NCBI RefSeq assembly: GCF_002262935.1
Contig: NZ_NPIA01000001.1
Coordinates: forward strand, 372,001 to 436,000
Reading direction: 5' to 3'
From: Lottiidibacillus patelloidae
GTDB lineage: Bacteria; Bacillota; Bacilli; Bacillales; SA5d-4
DNA: 64,000 bases
In this document: piece after piece, positions 6,824 through 14,915 of the stretch
Layout of the letters: every line of letters starts with the position of its first letter
Numbering within the stretch: the stretch's first letter is position 1
Program-made: the position numbers and the translations under genes
Notes under the pieces: model-generated
The model's database searches: none
Told to the model about the DNA's origin: nothing
Seen by the model: only the letters and a program-made list of their open reading frames with translations

Positions 6824-8470
6824 ATGCTTCTATTAGAAGTTAATACTATTGAAAAAAGTTATGGAGAACGTTTAATAATAAAAGCTGATCAATTAAAAGT
6901 TTATCAAGGGGAGCGTATTGGCATCGTTGGAAAAAATGGTGAAGGAAAATCAACGTTGTTAAAATTGTTAGTGAATGAGCTTGAACCTGATAAGGGAACT
7001 GTCCATTTATATTGTCCAGTAGCCTATATTCCTCAACTTGAAATGCCAGTAGCAAATGCGCTTTCCAGTAAATATAAAAATGATTGGGAAGTTCCCGTGA
7101 GTCAAAATGATTCTTTAAGTGGCGGCGAGGAAACACGGAAGAAAATCGCAGCTGCTCTTTCATCAGATGCCAAATTAATAATTGCCGATGAACCAACAAG
7201 CCATCTAGATACTCAAGGTGTAGAAAAATTTGAAAAAGAAATGATGCATTTTGATGGATCTGTTCTTATTATTTCACATGATCGGGAACTGTTAAATCGG
7301 ATTTGTACTTCGATTTGGGAAGTTGATGGTGGGAAGATACATTGCTTTGAAGGTAACTATACTGATTATGTTGAGCAAAAGCAAAAATTAAAAGATAGAC
7401 AGTGGTTTGAGTATGAAAGTTACACAAAGGAAAAAAAGCGATTAGAACAGGCTGCTCATGAAAAAAGCCAAAAGTCAAAATCTCTGAAAAAAGCTCCTAG
7501 CAGAATGGGTAACTCAGAAGCAAGGCTCCACAAAAGAAAAACAGGACAAAAGAAAGCAAAGTTAGATAAAAATGCAAAAGCAATTCAATCGAGAATTTAT
7601 CACCTTGAGCAAAAGGAAAAACCAAAAGAAGAGGAAAGTATCATCTTTGATATGAATCACTTTAAGCAAATTCACAGTAAAGTTGCTATTACATTTCAAC
7701 AGCTAAGTGCGGCGGTAGGATCGCGTATGTTATTTAGTGAATTAAATGGTTCTATTAAACCTGGTTCAAAAGTTGCTGTAATCGGAAAAAATGGCACTGG
7801 AAAGTCAACGTTATTAAACATGATTGCAAGTGGCCATGAAGGAATAACAATTGCTAAGCCAGTTGCAATAGGTTATTTTCACCAACAATTAGAAAATTTA
7901 AGTGACAATAAAACGATACTAGAAAATGTGAAAGAAACTAGTCAATATTCAGAAGCATTTATCCGAACAGTTTTGTCAAGATTACATTTCAAACGCGAAG
8001 AGGTTCATATAAAAGTGGCCATGCTTAGTGGAGGAGAGCGAGTTAAGACAGCATTAGCTAAAATATTCCTTGGAAATTACAATGTACTTTTACTTGATGA
8101 ACCAACGAATTTTTTGGATCTCCATACGAAAGAAGCATTGCAAATGGTATTAAAAGAATATCCAGGAACTATTATTTTTGTTTCTCATGATCGCTATTTC
8201 GTGAGGGAGTTAGCATCTCATATTTTAGTAATTGAAAATAATAAAGCTGTATTAAAAGATGTTGACTATCTAGATAAAAAAAAGAAATCAGCTGCAACTC
8301 AAGAAAGGGAAGTAAGTTTAATAGCCATCGAAATGGAACTTACAGAGATAATAAGCAAGCTATCTACAATAAGTAATGACGATGAGAAGCAAATGCTTGA
8401 AGCTAGATTTAGAGATTTAATAAATACAAAAAAACAGCTAAGCGAATTGGATTCTAACGGTAATAAGTAA
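6824..8470 (+). CDS. ABC-F ribosomal protection protein (Vga/VmlR/Msr-like)
   Basis: 548 residues, two ATPase cassettes and no membrane helices, as in ABC-F proteins that act on the ribosome. Walker A motifs GKNGEGKST (residues 36-44) and GKNGTGKST (about 321-329), two LSGGE signatures, and Walker B ADEPTSHLD and LDEPTNFLD are intact. The Lys-rich inter-domain linker (about 190-270) is the part that reaches into the ribosome in antibiotic-resistance members. With the drug-type attenuator upstream, a role in dislodging macrolide, lincosamide, streptogramin or pleuromutilin drugs is likely; the exact spectrum is unknown. ATG 6824 follows GGGAGG, which lies in the terminator stem. Confidence 0.88.
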   Translation: MLLLEVNTIEKSYGERLIIKADQLKVYQGERIGIVGKNGEGKSTLLKLLVNELEPDKGTVHLYCPVAYIPQLEMPVANALSSKYKNDWEVPVSQNDSLSGGEETRKKIAAALSSDAKLIIADEPTSHLDTQGVEKFEKEMMHFDGSVLIISHDRELLNRICTSIWEVDGGKIHCFEGNYTDYVEQKQKLKDRQWFEYESYTKEKKRLEQAAHEKSQKSKSLKKAPSRMGNSEARLHKRKTGQKKAKLDKNAKAIQSRIYHLEQKEKPKEEESIIFDMNHFKQIHSKVAITFQQLSAAVGSRMLFSELNGSIKPGSKVAVIGKNGTGKSTLLNMIASGHEGITIAKPVAIGYFHQQLENLSDNKTILENVKETSQYSEAFIRTVLSRLHFKREEVHIKVAMLSGGERVKTALAKIFLGNYNVLLLDEPTNFLDLHTKEALQMVLKEYPGTIIFVSHDRYFVRELASHILVIENNKAVLKDVDYLDKKKKSAATQEREVSLIAIEMELTEIISKLSTISNDDEKQMLEARFRDLINTKKQLSELDSNGNK

Positions 8471-8536
8471 TGGAGGGGCTTGCTTTTAAAATCCTAACTA
8501 GAAGAGATAACGCCATTTTAGAAGAGGAGAATGATA

Positions 8537-8983
8537 ATGAAAAAGAAACAAGTACTTTTATTAGCCTTAACTTTTACTTTATTAGCGGCAATGTTTTCTC
8601 CTAGTAAAACATCAGCTACATCGTGGGCTTATTCATTTGTAGTGTGGGATGGGTACATTTATGAGATGACGGATGAGTTTGTCACGGATATTGATCAAGA
8701 AATTGGCCAAGTCACAAAATATTCCGATATGGAAACGTATGCAGGTAATTTTTCTAATACATATAAGAAAGGTACCAAGTATTTTTCCATTAAAGGAATT
8801 AGTACGGATGAAGCGATAGCGGTTGAAATAAAAAAAGGTAAATATAAAAAAGCTATTCGAACAGGTGAGTATCAAGGTGGGAAGCGTGACCCGTTGGATC
8901 TTGCCATGTATGGAGGAGTTTCAATAATTATCTTATTAGTCGGTATATCAATCTTTGTTACATTAAGAAGAAAAACAAAGTAA
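8537..8983 (+). CDS. Secreted protein anchored by a C-terminal helix, function unknown
   Basis: ATG 8537 is seven bases after GAGGAG; the ATG at 8531 is too close to it. The 148-residue product has a Lys-rich start, a signal peptide ending near SATSWA, a roughly 85-residue outer domain (pattern WDGYIYEMTDEFV) and a C-terminal helix followed by RRKTK. This places the domain outside the cell. I have seen similar proteins annotated only as hypothetical in Bacillus. It follows the ABC-F gene by 66 bp and may share its transcript. Confidence 0.65.
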   Translation: MKKKQVLLLALTFTLLAAMFSPSKTSATSWAYSFVVWDGYIYEMTDEFVTDIDQEIGQVTKYSDMETYAGNFSNTYKKGTKYFSIKGISTDEAIAVEIKKGKYKKAIRTGEYQGGKRDPLDLAMYGGVSIIILLVGISIFVTLRRKTK

Positions 8984-9094
8984 TTTAGATATTAACATTG
9001 AAATGATACGAACGGATATTGAAACTTATTAAAGAAGAAGTAAATAAGTAAGTTTCGCAAATGAAAAACGGTAGAGTAAATTATATTTTAATGT

Positions 9095-9124
9095 AAAGTG
9101 CACTTTTCTTCAGTGCACTTTTTT
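9095..9124 (+). terminator. Intrinsic terminator
   Basis: Perfect 9-bp stem AAAGTGCAC/GTGCACTTT with T-run. Confidence 0.88.
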
Positions 9125-9196
9125 CTTTACTATTTCGAAGATAACGCCATTTTGCCGAGAGCTGTTTTAATGAAGGGTAGCAATTTTTCAAAAATT

Positions 9197-9225
9197 TAAA
9201 ACTTTTTAAGATAGCACCTCGTCTA
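9197..9225 (+). promoter_or_regulatory. Candidate ECF-type autoregulatory promoter
   Basis: TAAAAC (9197-9202), 17 bp, then CGTCTA (9220-9225), close to the TGAAAC/CGTC pattern of Bacillus ECF sigma promoters. It lies just upstream of the ECF sigma gene at 9248, so positive autoregulation is plausible. The leader would be very short. Confidence 0.45.
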
Positions 9226-9247
9226 TTATTTTGAGGGAGGGAAAGAT

Positions 9248-9781
9248 GTGGAGGAATTAACAGCGGAAGCTTTTGATTTAGATGATAAATCAGCACTTAT
9301 AGATGAAATTATGATTAAGTATGGCCAGGAAATATTACAGCTTGCTTATTCTTTTGTAAATAATAAAGAAGTTGCTGAAGACTTAACGCAAGATATCTTT
9401 GTTAAATGTTATAAATCACTACATACCTTCAAAGGTAACTCTAAAATAAGAACATGGTTATGGAAGATTGCAATTAACCATTGTAAAGATTACTTAAAAA
9501 GTTGGTACAACAATAAAATAATTATTTCAGAAGATGAGTCGATGTTCGATAAAACTCAAAAGGAAAGCGTCGAGATGGCAGTCATTCAAAAAGGTGATGA
9601 TGAAAAAATGGCTGTTGCTGTAATGAATTTGGAAATTAAATATCGCGAAGTTATCTATCTCTTTTATTTTCAAGAATTGACCATAAGGGAGATTTCAAAA
9701 TTGATAGGCATAAAGCAAAGTACAATTAAAACGCGCCTTCGCCGGGCAAAAGAAATTTTAAAAGAAGAATTGGAGGATTAG
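9248..9781 (+). CDS. ECF-type RNA polymerase sigma factor
   Basis: 177 residues starting at GTG 9248, six bases after GAGGGAGGG. Region 2 is clear (residues about 20-90: YSFVNNKEVAEDLTQDIFVK, then GNSKIRTWLWKIAINHCKDY). Region 4 is at 120-175, with a helix-turn-helix LTIREISKLIGIKQSTIKTR. Sigma domain 3 is absent, as in group IV sigma factors. It heads an operon with a PadR-like regulator and a HAAS-domain membrane protein, and no classic zinc-finger anti-sigma factor is present. One of the two downstream products may serve as its regulator. An ECF-like promoter upstream suggests autoregulation. Confidence 0.88.
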   Translation: MEELTAEAFDLDDKSALIDEIMIKYGQEILQLAYSFVNNKEVAEDLTQDIFVKCYKSLHTFKGNSKIRTWLWKIAINHCKDYLKSWYNNKIIISEDESMFDKTQKESVEMAVIQKGDDEKMAVAVMNLEIKYREVIYLFYFQELTIREISKLIGIKQSTIKTRLRRAKEILKEELED

Positions 9782-9785
9782 TCAC

Positions 9786-10193
9786 ATGGAAAATAAGTTA
9801 AAAAGGCTTCGGAATTCAATGGAGAAAACGAAATTTAACAAGCTAGACTTTTCTGATCAACTTCGCAAGCAAATAAACGATAAAATTAGTAAATTAAAAG
9901 AAAGTGAAGAAGATGTCTATCTAGCAGTTTTTCAGTTGCTTTTAAATAAAAAATCTGGGTACGACTTATCTCAACAATTAACTGCAAGAGGTATTCTACA
10001 ATTCGAAGAATCGCAAGGATCTTTATACACGATGCTCCACCGACTAGAGAAAAATAATTACTTACTATCTAATTGGGATGAAAAGGGCGTTAAATATTAT
10101 CAATTAAATGATAAGGGCAGAAAGATACTGCAAAAAAATGAACAAGAAGGAAAGAATAAAAGGTTTGCTTTAAAGGAATTATTAGAGGGGTGA
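9786..10193 (+). CDS. PadR-family regulator with N-terminal extension
   Basis: 135 residues. The first 45 (MENKLKRLRNSMEKTKFNK onward) are not part of the PadR fold and recall the short N-terminal segments of sigma-associated proteins. The rest is a winged helix: YLAVFQLLLNKKSGYDLSQQL, then SQGSLYTMLHRLEKNNYL and YYQLNDKGRKIL. ATG 9786 follows the GGAGG that overlaps the end of the sigma gene. PadR proteins usually repress neighbouring membrane genes, so control of this operon is the simplest guess. Translation is tightly coupled with the next gene. Confidence 0.8.
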   Translation: MENKLKRLRNSMEKTKFNKLDFSDQLRKQINDKISKLKESEEDVYLAVFQLLLNKKSGYDLSQQLTARGILQFEESQGSLYTMLHRLEKNNYLLSNWDEKGVKYYQLNDKGRKILQKNEQEGKNKRFALKELLEG

Positions 10194-10201
10194 AATTGAT
10201 A

Positions 10202-10894
10202 ATGAGAAGGGATATAGATTCTTATTTAACAGAAGTCTCCAACCAAATAAAATCAAAAAAAGCAAAGAAGATGGTAGAAGCAGAATTAAGGTATCACATT
10301 GATCAGAAAAAGCAATATTGGATACAATATGGGTTGGATGAACGAGAAGCAGAAGAAAAAGCCGTTCAAGAAATGGGAAGTCCATTTACGGTAGGAAATG
10401 AATTTAACAAACTTCATAGTCCTAAACACATTTTATTATTTAAGCCAATATTTATCCATGTCTTAATCAGCATGCTTGCAGCTATAGTATTCACCTTAAT
10501 AGGAAGCTTTGACATGCTAATGATTAATGATTTATCAAGAAATGTTATTTATGTAATTGAAACGATTGTTGCGATTAATTTATACTGGTTTTTCGGTAGG
10601 AAATATCTTAAAAATATAGCTAGTAATATCATAATAATTTCCACATCTATCATTTTTGCGATCAACTTAAGTTTAGGTTTAAGTGGCTATTTAATGATGA
10701 ATCTTGGCTCGGGTATCGTCGCTGAAAACGGACAACTTCCAATAATGGTGCTTATGCTATTTAATTACGGGGTTAATTCAATATCTTCCTTAACCTTTTT
10801 GCCAAGCTGGCTAGGATTACTACTGATTTGCTCTGTTTCACCACTACTCTTATATTTAGGGAGTAAAAGTGGAAGTAAATTAAAACTTAATTAA
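10202..10894 (+). CDS. HAAS/permease-prefix-domain membrane protein
   Basis: Starts probably at ATG 10202, eight bases after GGGGTGA; a GTG (10190) and a TTG (10196) in frame are alternatives. Residues 1-70 form the helical permease prefix (HAAS-like) domain: RRDIDSYLTEVSNQIKSKKA, then AEEKAVQEMGSP, as found before FtsW/RodA or ABC permease domains and typically encoded next to PadR regulators. Only about five transmembrane helices follow, and no FtsW/RodA or FtsX motif is seen, so the permease part is reduced or different. It may anchor or sense for the sigma/PadR pair. Function is inferred. Confidence 0.75.
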   Translation: MRRDIDSYLTEVSNQIKSKKAKKMVEAELRYHIDQKKQYWIQYGLDEREAEEKAVQEMGSPFTVGNEFNKLHSPKHILLFKPIFIHVLISMLAAIVFTLIGSFDMLMINDLSRNVIYVIETIVAINLYWFFGRKYLKNIASNIIIISTSIIFAINLSLGLSGYLMMNLGSGIVAENGQLPIMVLMLFNYGVNSISSLTFLPSWLGLLLICSVSPLLLYLGSKSGSKLKLN

Positions 10895-10911
10895 ATATAA
10901 ATAAAACAATT

Positions 10912-10988
10912 ATAACCTCAAGAAAAATGAACTGCTTATCAATTGGAAAGAAGCAACAATTGAAATGCAGTTCATCATGAGGTTATTT
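10912..10988. terminator. Large compound hairpin terminator
   Basis: Nested arms ATAACCTCA/TGAGGTTAT, ATGAACTGC/GCAGTTCAT and CAATTG/CAATTG form one long interrupted stem followed by TTTTTTA on the plus strand. It ends the sigma operon and overlaps the last codons of the convergent small gene at 10983. Confidence 0.75.
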
Positions 10989-11138
10989 TTTATTTACTTG
11001 TCTTCCACTTTTTTTCTGGCTTTGTGAACCTGAATTTCCAACTTGATATTCACTACCTAGCTCAACGTCATTCCTCTTATCTTGCTTCTCGATTTGTTCC
11101 CTTGTTTGATTTTTGTTTGACATTCCTTGTTTAGACAT
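10983..11138 (-). CDS. 51-residue hydrophilic small protein
   Basis: On the minus strand an ATG at 11138 is preceded by AGGGAGAAGGATAA and opens a 51-codon frame beginning MSKQGMSNKNQTREQIEKQD. The product is very polar: rich in Gln, Lys, Asn and Ser, with no Cys and no hydrophobic helix. Such peptides in Bacillaceae are often spore-associated, but this does not match a SASP family I can name. The frame ends inside the downstream terminator. Bases 11139-11329 show no gene. Confidence 0.55.
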   Translation of the reverse strand: MSKQGMSNKNQTREQIEKQDKRNDVELGSEYQVGNSGSQSQKKSGRQVNKK

Positions 11139-11329
11139 TTTATCCTTCTCCCTTCATAAATTAGACTCGTTATTAATATGCTCAATTCACTGGGAAATAA
11201 AAGAAGAAATTTCTTGTTAATTCCGGCCAATTAGAAGGAGTGTTACATTTAATGTGGAAGTACTATATTTCGGAAGCTATATATGTATTAAGATAGTAAA
11301 TATGTTAAGACAAGAAAGGGTGAAGAAAA

Positions 11330-11683
11330 ATGTTTCCACGTTATGGTGTAAAGCCAAGCAAAGGTATGTCTGCCATTAGTGTATTTATAGGAATAATTTT
11401 TATTTTCATTGGTATCACACAAGTTGCCAAGAGTGGTTTCTTCGGTGTTATTTGGACACTTATAGCTTTAGCAATTACTGGCTATCATGCTGCCAACCTG
11501 TTCACGACCAAAGGCGTATCAGCCTATCAAGTTGATGTTTTAGATAATAATAAGACGAAAGAGTCAACTCAAGGTGATTACGAAACAAAATTAAGAAAAC
11601 TTTATCGGTTAAAAGAAGATAATATTATTAGTGAGGAAGAATACGAAAAGAAGAAGCAAGAATTGTTAAATGAAAAATGGTAA
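11330..11683 (+). CDS. Membrane protein with C-terminal SHOCT domain
   Basis: 117 residues: two hydrophobic helices (about 15-33 and 38-58), a short polar linker, and a C-terminal SHOCT motif (YETKLRKLYRLKEDNIISEE, then EYEKKKQELL), which usually mediates oligomerisation. ATG 11330 follows AAAGGGTGAAG. It is a single gene; its role is unknown. Confidence 0.75.
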   Translation: MFPRYGVKPSKGMSAISVFIGIIFIFIGITQVAKSGFFGVIWTLIALAITGYHAANLFTTKGVSAYQVDVLDNNKTKESTQGDYETKLRKLYRLKEDNIISEEEYEKKKQELLNEKW

Positions 11684-11747
11684 TTAGCTCATACGCATTT
11701 TTTGTGAGTTATCTAGATAAGTTCTGTAATAAAAGGTGGTACTCAAC

Positions 11748-12212
11748 TTGTTAATTAGAAAATTTGATAAAGAAGATACAAAACATATCATGAACTTGTT
11801 TAGAGAAACGATTCTTACCGTCAATTTAGGAGACTACTCACCGAAGCAAGTGGAGGTATGGGCAAATAGTAACTCGAATATAGTAGATTGGGAAATGCGC
11901 CTTAAGAATAGTGTGACATACATAGCGGAAGTTGAGCCCAAACTTATCGTAGGATTTGGAAATTATAATGCTGATAGCGAAATTGATTTATTTTACGTGC
12001 ATAAAGATTTTCAAAGGAAAGGGATTGGTTCTGCATTATTAAATCAGCTAGAAATAGGTGCGAAAGCTGATGGTATAAAGGAAATATTTACAGAAGCAAG
12101 TATAACAGCAAAACCTTTTTTTGAATCAAGAGGGTATGAAGTGCTAAAGAAACAAACAAAACATTTTAATGGTGCAGATTTTGTGAATTATATGATGAAG
12201 AAAACTTTATAA
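11748..12212 (+). CDS. GNAT family N-acetyltransferase
   Basis: The best start is TTG 11748, seven bases after AAAGGTGGT, giving MLIRKFDKED and 154 residues; the GTG at 11736 lies within the ribosome site. GNAT features are clear: IDLFYVHKDFQRKGIGSALL contains the acetyl-CoA loop, followed by FTEASITAKPFFESRGYEVL. It resembles YafP/ElaA-type small acetyltransferases. Substrate unknown. No operon partner is evident. Confidence 0.83.
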   Translation: MLIRKFDKEDTKHIMNLFRETILTVNLGDYSPKQVEVWANSNSNIVDWEMRLKNSVTYIAEVEPKLIVGFGNYNADSEIDLFYVHKDFQRKGIGSALLNQLEIGAKADGIKEIFTEASITAKPFFESRGYEVLKKQTKHFNGADFVNYMMKKTL

Positions 12213-12295
12213 GTGAGTGGCATTTTTTCGACATGAAAATGTAAGTATATGGGGCGAGAAGCTATTGATTCCCATTATGAATTAGGAGAGTTCTT

Positions 12296-12586
12296 ATGAG
12301 AGGTTTAGTATCTGTAGGATTATTTTTCATATTAATCGCTAGTAGCCTTTGGTTTTATGGTAATGGGTTTCTATTTAAATTATTTAATGGGGGAACGACG
12401 CTTTATCACATCGCAGATGAACTCCATTCAGAGCCCCTTTTTCTATACGGAATGATTATTGTCTATATCCTTTCTCTACTAATTTTCTATTTCGAATATA
12501 AGAAAGAATGGAAGAGATTTAGGTTAGCACTTCTAATCTTTACATCAGTCCTCATTATTCCAATTTATTCGACGTTATTAAAATAA
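12296..12586 (+). CDS. Three-helix membrane protein, function unknown
   Basis: 96 residues after TTAGGAGAG. Three hydrophobic helices occupy most of the length, with a polar outer loop (ADELHSEP) and a basic inner loop (EYKKEWKRFR). No family is recognised. It precedes the VanZ-like gene by 71 bp on the same strand and could share its transcript. Confidence 0.6.
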   Translation: MRGLVSVGLFFILIASSLWFYGNGFLFKLFNGGTTLYHIADELHSEPLFLYGMIIVYILSLLIFYFEYKKEWKRFRLALLIFTSVLIIPIYSTLLK

Positions 12587-12657
12587 AAAATAATGAAGGC
12601 GAATGGATCGACGTTGGGTCATAATACCCAATTGAAATATAGAGGAGAGATGTAAAT

Positions 12658-13236
12658 ATGGTTCAAATGTGGAGAATATTTGGAGGAATGCTTGAATTAT
12701 TCTTAATAGTTGTAATAAACGTCATGATTGTTGCTTATTACTTAAGTAAAAAAAGGAATTGGCATATGCAACGAGTCATTGTATTTATTCTTTTTATCTT
12801 TAGTATCTTGGGGGTGCTACTATTAACTATATCGCCAATGTTTTGGATAGATGCAGAAGGTATGCATATAGAGCGGAGCGTCAATTTTATCCCACTACAA
12901 GGGTTTTACTATAATTACTTTGTATCGAACTCTCTTGATTATTCTAATGCAATTAGAAATATCGGTTTGAATATTATATTATTCGTTCCATTTGGACTAT
13001 TTCTTTCGTGGCTGTTAGGTTCAATTAAAAGGAAAAATATGCTACTAGTAACTATGTTTGGAATGCTATTATCTATGACAGTTGAATTGCTACAGTTTAT
13101 TTTTCCAACTGGAAGAGTCGCAGATGTCGATGACTTGTTATTCAATACGTTAGGTGCCTTTTTCGGATTTTATATTTGGTATAGTTTACGTTTCTTTACT
13201 AAAAAGGTAGAGATGACAAAGCGTGAAGTGTTATGA
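12658..13236 (+). CDS. VanZ-family membrane protein
   Basis: 192 residues with five hydrophobic helices. The VanZ signature is present: NFIPLQ after helix 2, NIGLNIILFVPFGLFLSWLL, then VELLQFIFPTGRVADVDDLL and FNTLGAFFGF. VanZ of Enterococcus gives low-level teicoplanin resistance, but most Bacillaceae members are of unknown role, so a resistance claim would be an over-reading. ATG 12658 follows AGAGGAGAG. Its stop overlaps the next start (ATGA). Confidence 0.85.
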   Translation: MVQMWRIFGGMLELFLIVVINVMIVAYYLSKKRNWHMQRVIVFILFIFSILGVLLLTISPMFWIDAEGMHIERSVNFIPLQGFYYNYFVSNSLDYSNAIRNIGLNIILFVPFGLFLSWLLGSIKRKNMLLVTMFGMLLSMTVELLQFIFPTGRVADVDDLLFNTLGAFFGFYIWYSLRFFTKKVEMTKREVL

Positions 13237-13628
13237 AAATATACTATTTTAGTGTGATCATCATTCTAAGTGTAATTGGTCTTTATGGCATTTGGAGTGA
13301 AGCGGAAAACTCAGGTCATTTTAATGGTAGTTGGTATCTTCTGTATACAGTCCCAAGTGTAATTTTTTTAATAACTTTTATGACAACCAATACTAAAGAA
13401 AATTATAAGAAGATCATTTTAACAAGCTTTATTAAAATTTTTGTCATTTTTGAAATTCTTTTTGTAATAGGAATGGTGTATTTTAGAGGGTTAGATAGTT
13501 ATAAATACGCTATGACAATACCAAAAAATCTCATAGAACATAGTATATTTTTAGTGATACTACTAATGATCTTTTTAACTATTAGTCTTCCATATGTTTT
13601 CTTTAAAAAGAGAGATAGTAAAAGTTAA
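13233..13628 (+). CDS. Four-helix membrane protein coupled to the VanZ gene
   Basis: 131 residues with four hydrophobic helices (about 4-20, 34-52, 68-88, 104-125) and a basic C-terminus KKRDSKS. It starts at the ATGA overlap with the VanZ stop codon, so translation is coupled and the two probably act together. No family is recognised. Confidence 0.65.
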   Translation: MKIYYFSVIIILSVIGLYGIWSEAENSGHFNGSWYLLYTVPSVIFLITFMTTNTKENYKKIILTSFIKIFVIFEILFVIGMVYFRGLDSYKYAMTIPKNLIEHSIFLVILLMIFLTISLPYVFFKKRDSKS

Positions 13629-13649
13629 TAATGGGAGTTTTAGGTGTTA

Positions 13650-13692
13650 AAAAACTAGGAATTGGCACAATACATGCTAATTCCTAGTTTTT
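13650..13692. terminator. Bidirectional terminator
   Basis: Perfect 14-bp stem AAAAACTAGGAATT/AATTCCTAGTTTTT between the convergent genes 13233-13628 (+) and 13684-14052 (-). T-runs are present on both strands. Confidence 0.9.
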
Positions 13693-14052
13693 CTCAAGAA
13701 ATTCAATGCGATTCATAAACGGGTCAAAAAAGGAGAAGAGCGACACGTTCGGTATTTCAGCATCATCCTTCGTCAAAACATTATTTCCTTCTAAAAATTT
13801 TCGTACTTCATTTAAATTCTCAACTTCAAAGGCAGGGTGTCGTTTGCTAGTCGTTTCGGTCATTTCTTCAGCCCCGATATGCACTTGTACACCGCCAAAC
13901 TGAAACCAAAAACCTCCGTTTTTCTTCAATGCTTCAGGTTTTTCAATTTCAAGTCCACCAAGTAAATCTAAATAAAATGCTCTTGCAATATCTTCTTTCT
14001 CAGTTGGAATACAAATTTGAATATGGTCAAGACGTTTTACATTAATTTTCAT
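13684..14052 (-). CDS. VOC (glyoxalase/bleomycin-resistance fold) protein
   Basis: The minus-strand frame is open to 14217, but ATG 14052 follows AGGAGTGA and begins MKINVKRLDHIQICIPTEKE, the usual VOC start. The 122 residues contain paired beta-alpha-beta-beta-beta modules: LDHIQI with a metal-ligand-type His, FYLDLLGGLEIE, GFWFQFGGVQVHIGAEE, HPAFEVENL and DPFMNRIEFLE with the terminal Glu. It could be a dioxygenase, lyase or binding protein. It forms an operon with the TSUP gene 11 bp upstream. Confidence 0.85.
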   Translation of the reverse strand: MKINVKRLDHIQICIPTEKEDIARAFYLDLLGGLEIEKPEALKKNGGFWFQFGGVQVHIGAEEMTETTSKRHPAFEVENLNEVRKFLEGNNVLTKDDAEIPNVSLFSFFDPFMNRIEFLEKN

Positions 14053-14063
14053 TGTTATCACTC

Positions 14064-14798
14064 CTAAAAATATTTCATTATAAGTTGTATGATTAGAAAA
14101 ATAGTCATTATATTTAATGCGACTTTGAGCTTTTGCGATGGAACTTTTTCTGCAGTTACTAACGCTATTTGTGAACCTATTAATCCGCCTACTGCATATG
14201 GGAGTGCTATTTCCCACATTAAGTGTCCATGCAGGAAGAAAATGATCGCTGCTCCTAAACAGCTTAAAAATGTTTGAAGACGGGCTATGCCAATAGCTTT
14301 AATATACGTAAAGCGAAGTTGGTAATAGAGGTGTAATTGCAATGTTCCAGAGCCTGGTCCAAACATTCCATCATATAAGGAGATTAAAAATTGAAGCGGC
14401 ATTGCTTTTTTTGGTACGTTGTTAACAACGTTTGTTGACCAGCTATCTTTATTCTGCTTACGAAAAGATAATAATAAAGCAGTAATAAGTAGTACGATAG
14501 CTAATAAAGTTAAAATGGATGAGCTTAAAAGAGATGATATTGCAGCTCCTGTTGCACCGCCGAAAAGAAAAAGCGGTATTAGTGGTAGTAATGGTTTAAG
14601 ATCAATTTTTTTACGTCGTACTAACGTCGCAAGTGAAAGTAAAGAGTGAAACGTATTGGAAAACTTATTCGTCGCTATTGCTGAATGAATTGGTAGTCCG
14701 AAGAAAAGTAATAAAGGTAAGCTTATGAGCCCACCGCCACCTGTTATCGTTCCTACGAAAGAAGTTACAATTCCTAGAAAGAACAAAAAGATTGTCAT
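14064..14798 (-). CDS. TSUP (TauE/SafE) family sulfite/organic-anion exporter
   Basis: 244 residues, seven to eight hydrophobic helices, with two related halves: VGTITGGGGLISLPLLLFFG near the N-terminus and DGMFGPGSGTLQL in the second half, the family repeat motif. Members export sulfite, sulfoacetate or related anions. The substrate here is unknown. The start at 14798 follows GAGGTGAC. It is divergent from ccpC and co-directional with the downstream VOC gene. Confidence 0.85.
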   Translation of the reverse strand: MTIFLFFLGIVTSFVGTITGGGGLISLPLLLFFGLPIHSAIATNKFSNTFHSLLSLATLVRRKKIDLKPLLPLIPLFLFGGATGAAISSLLSSSILTLLAIVLLITALLLSFRKQNKDSWSTNVVNNVPKKAMPLQFLISLYDGMFGPGSGTLQLHLYYQLRFTYIKAIGIARLQTFLSCLGAAIIFFLHGHLMWEIALPYAVGGLIGSQIALVTAEKVPSQKLKVALNIMTIFLIIQLIMKYF

Positions 14799-14915
14799 CG
14801 TAAAGTCACCTCAAATTTGTCTCGCTTTATACGATTAGTGTATGCCTGTATTGTTGATAAGAAAATTAGAATGTTTCTATGAAATGTGATAAGTTATCCT
14901 TATGAGGTGATGAAC

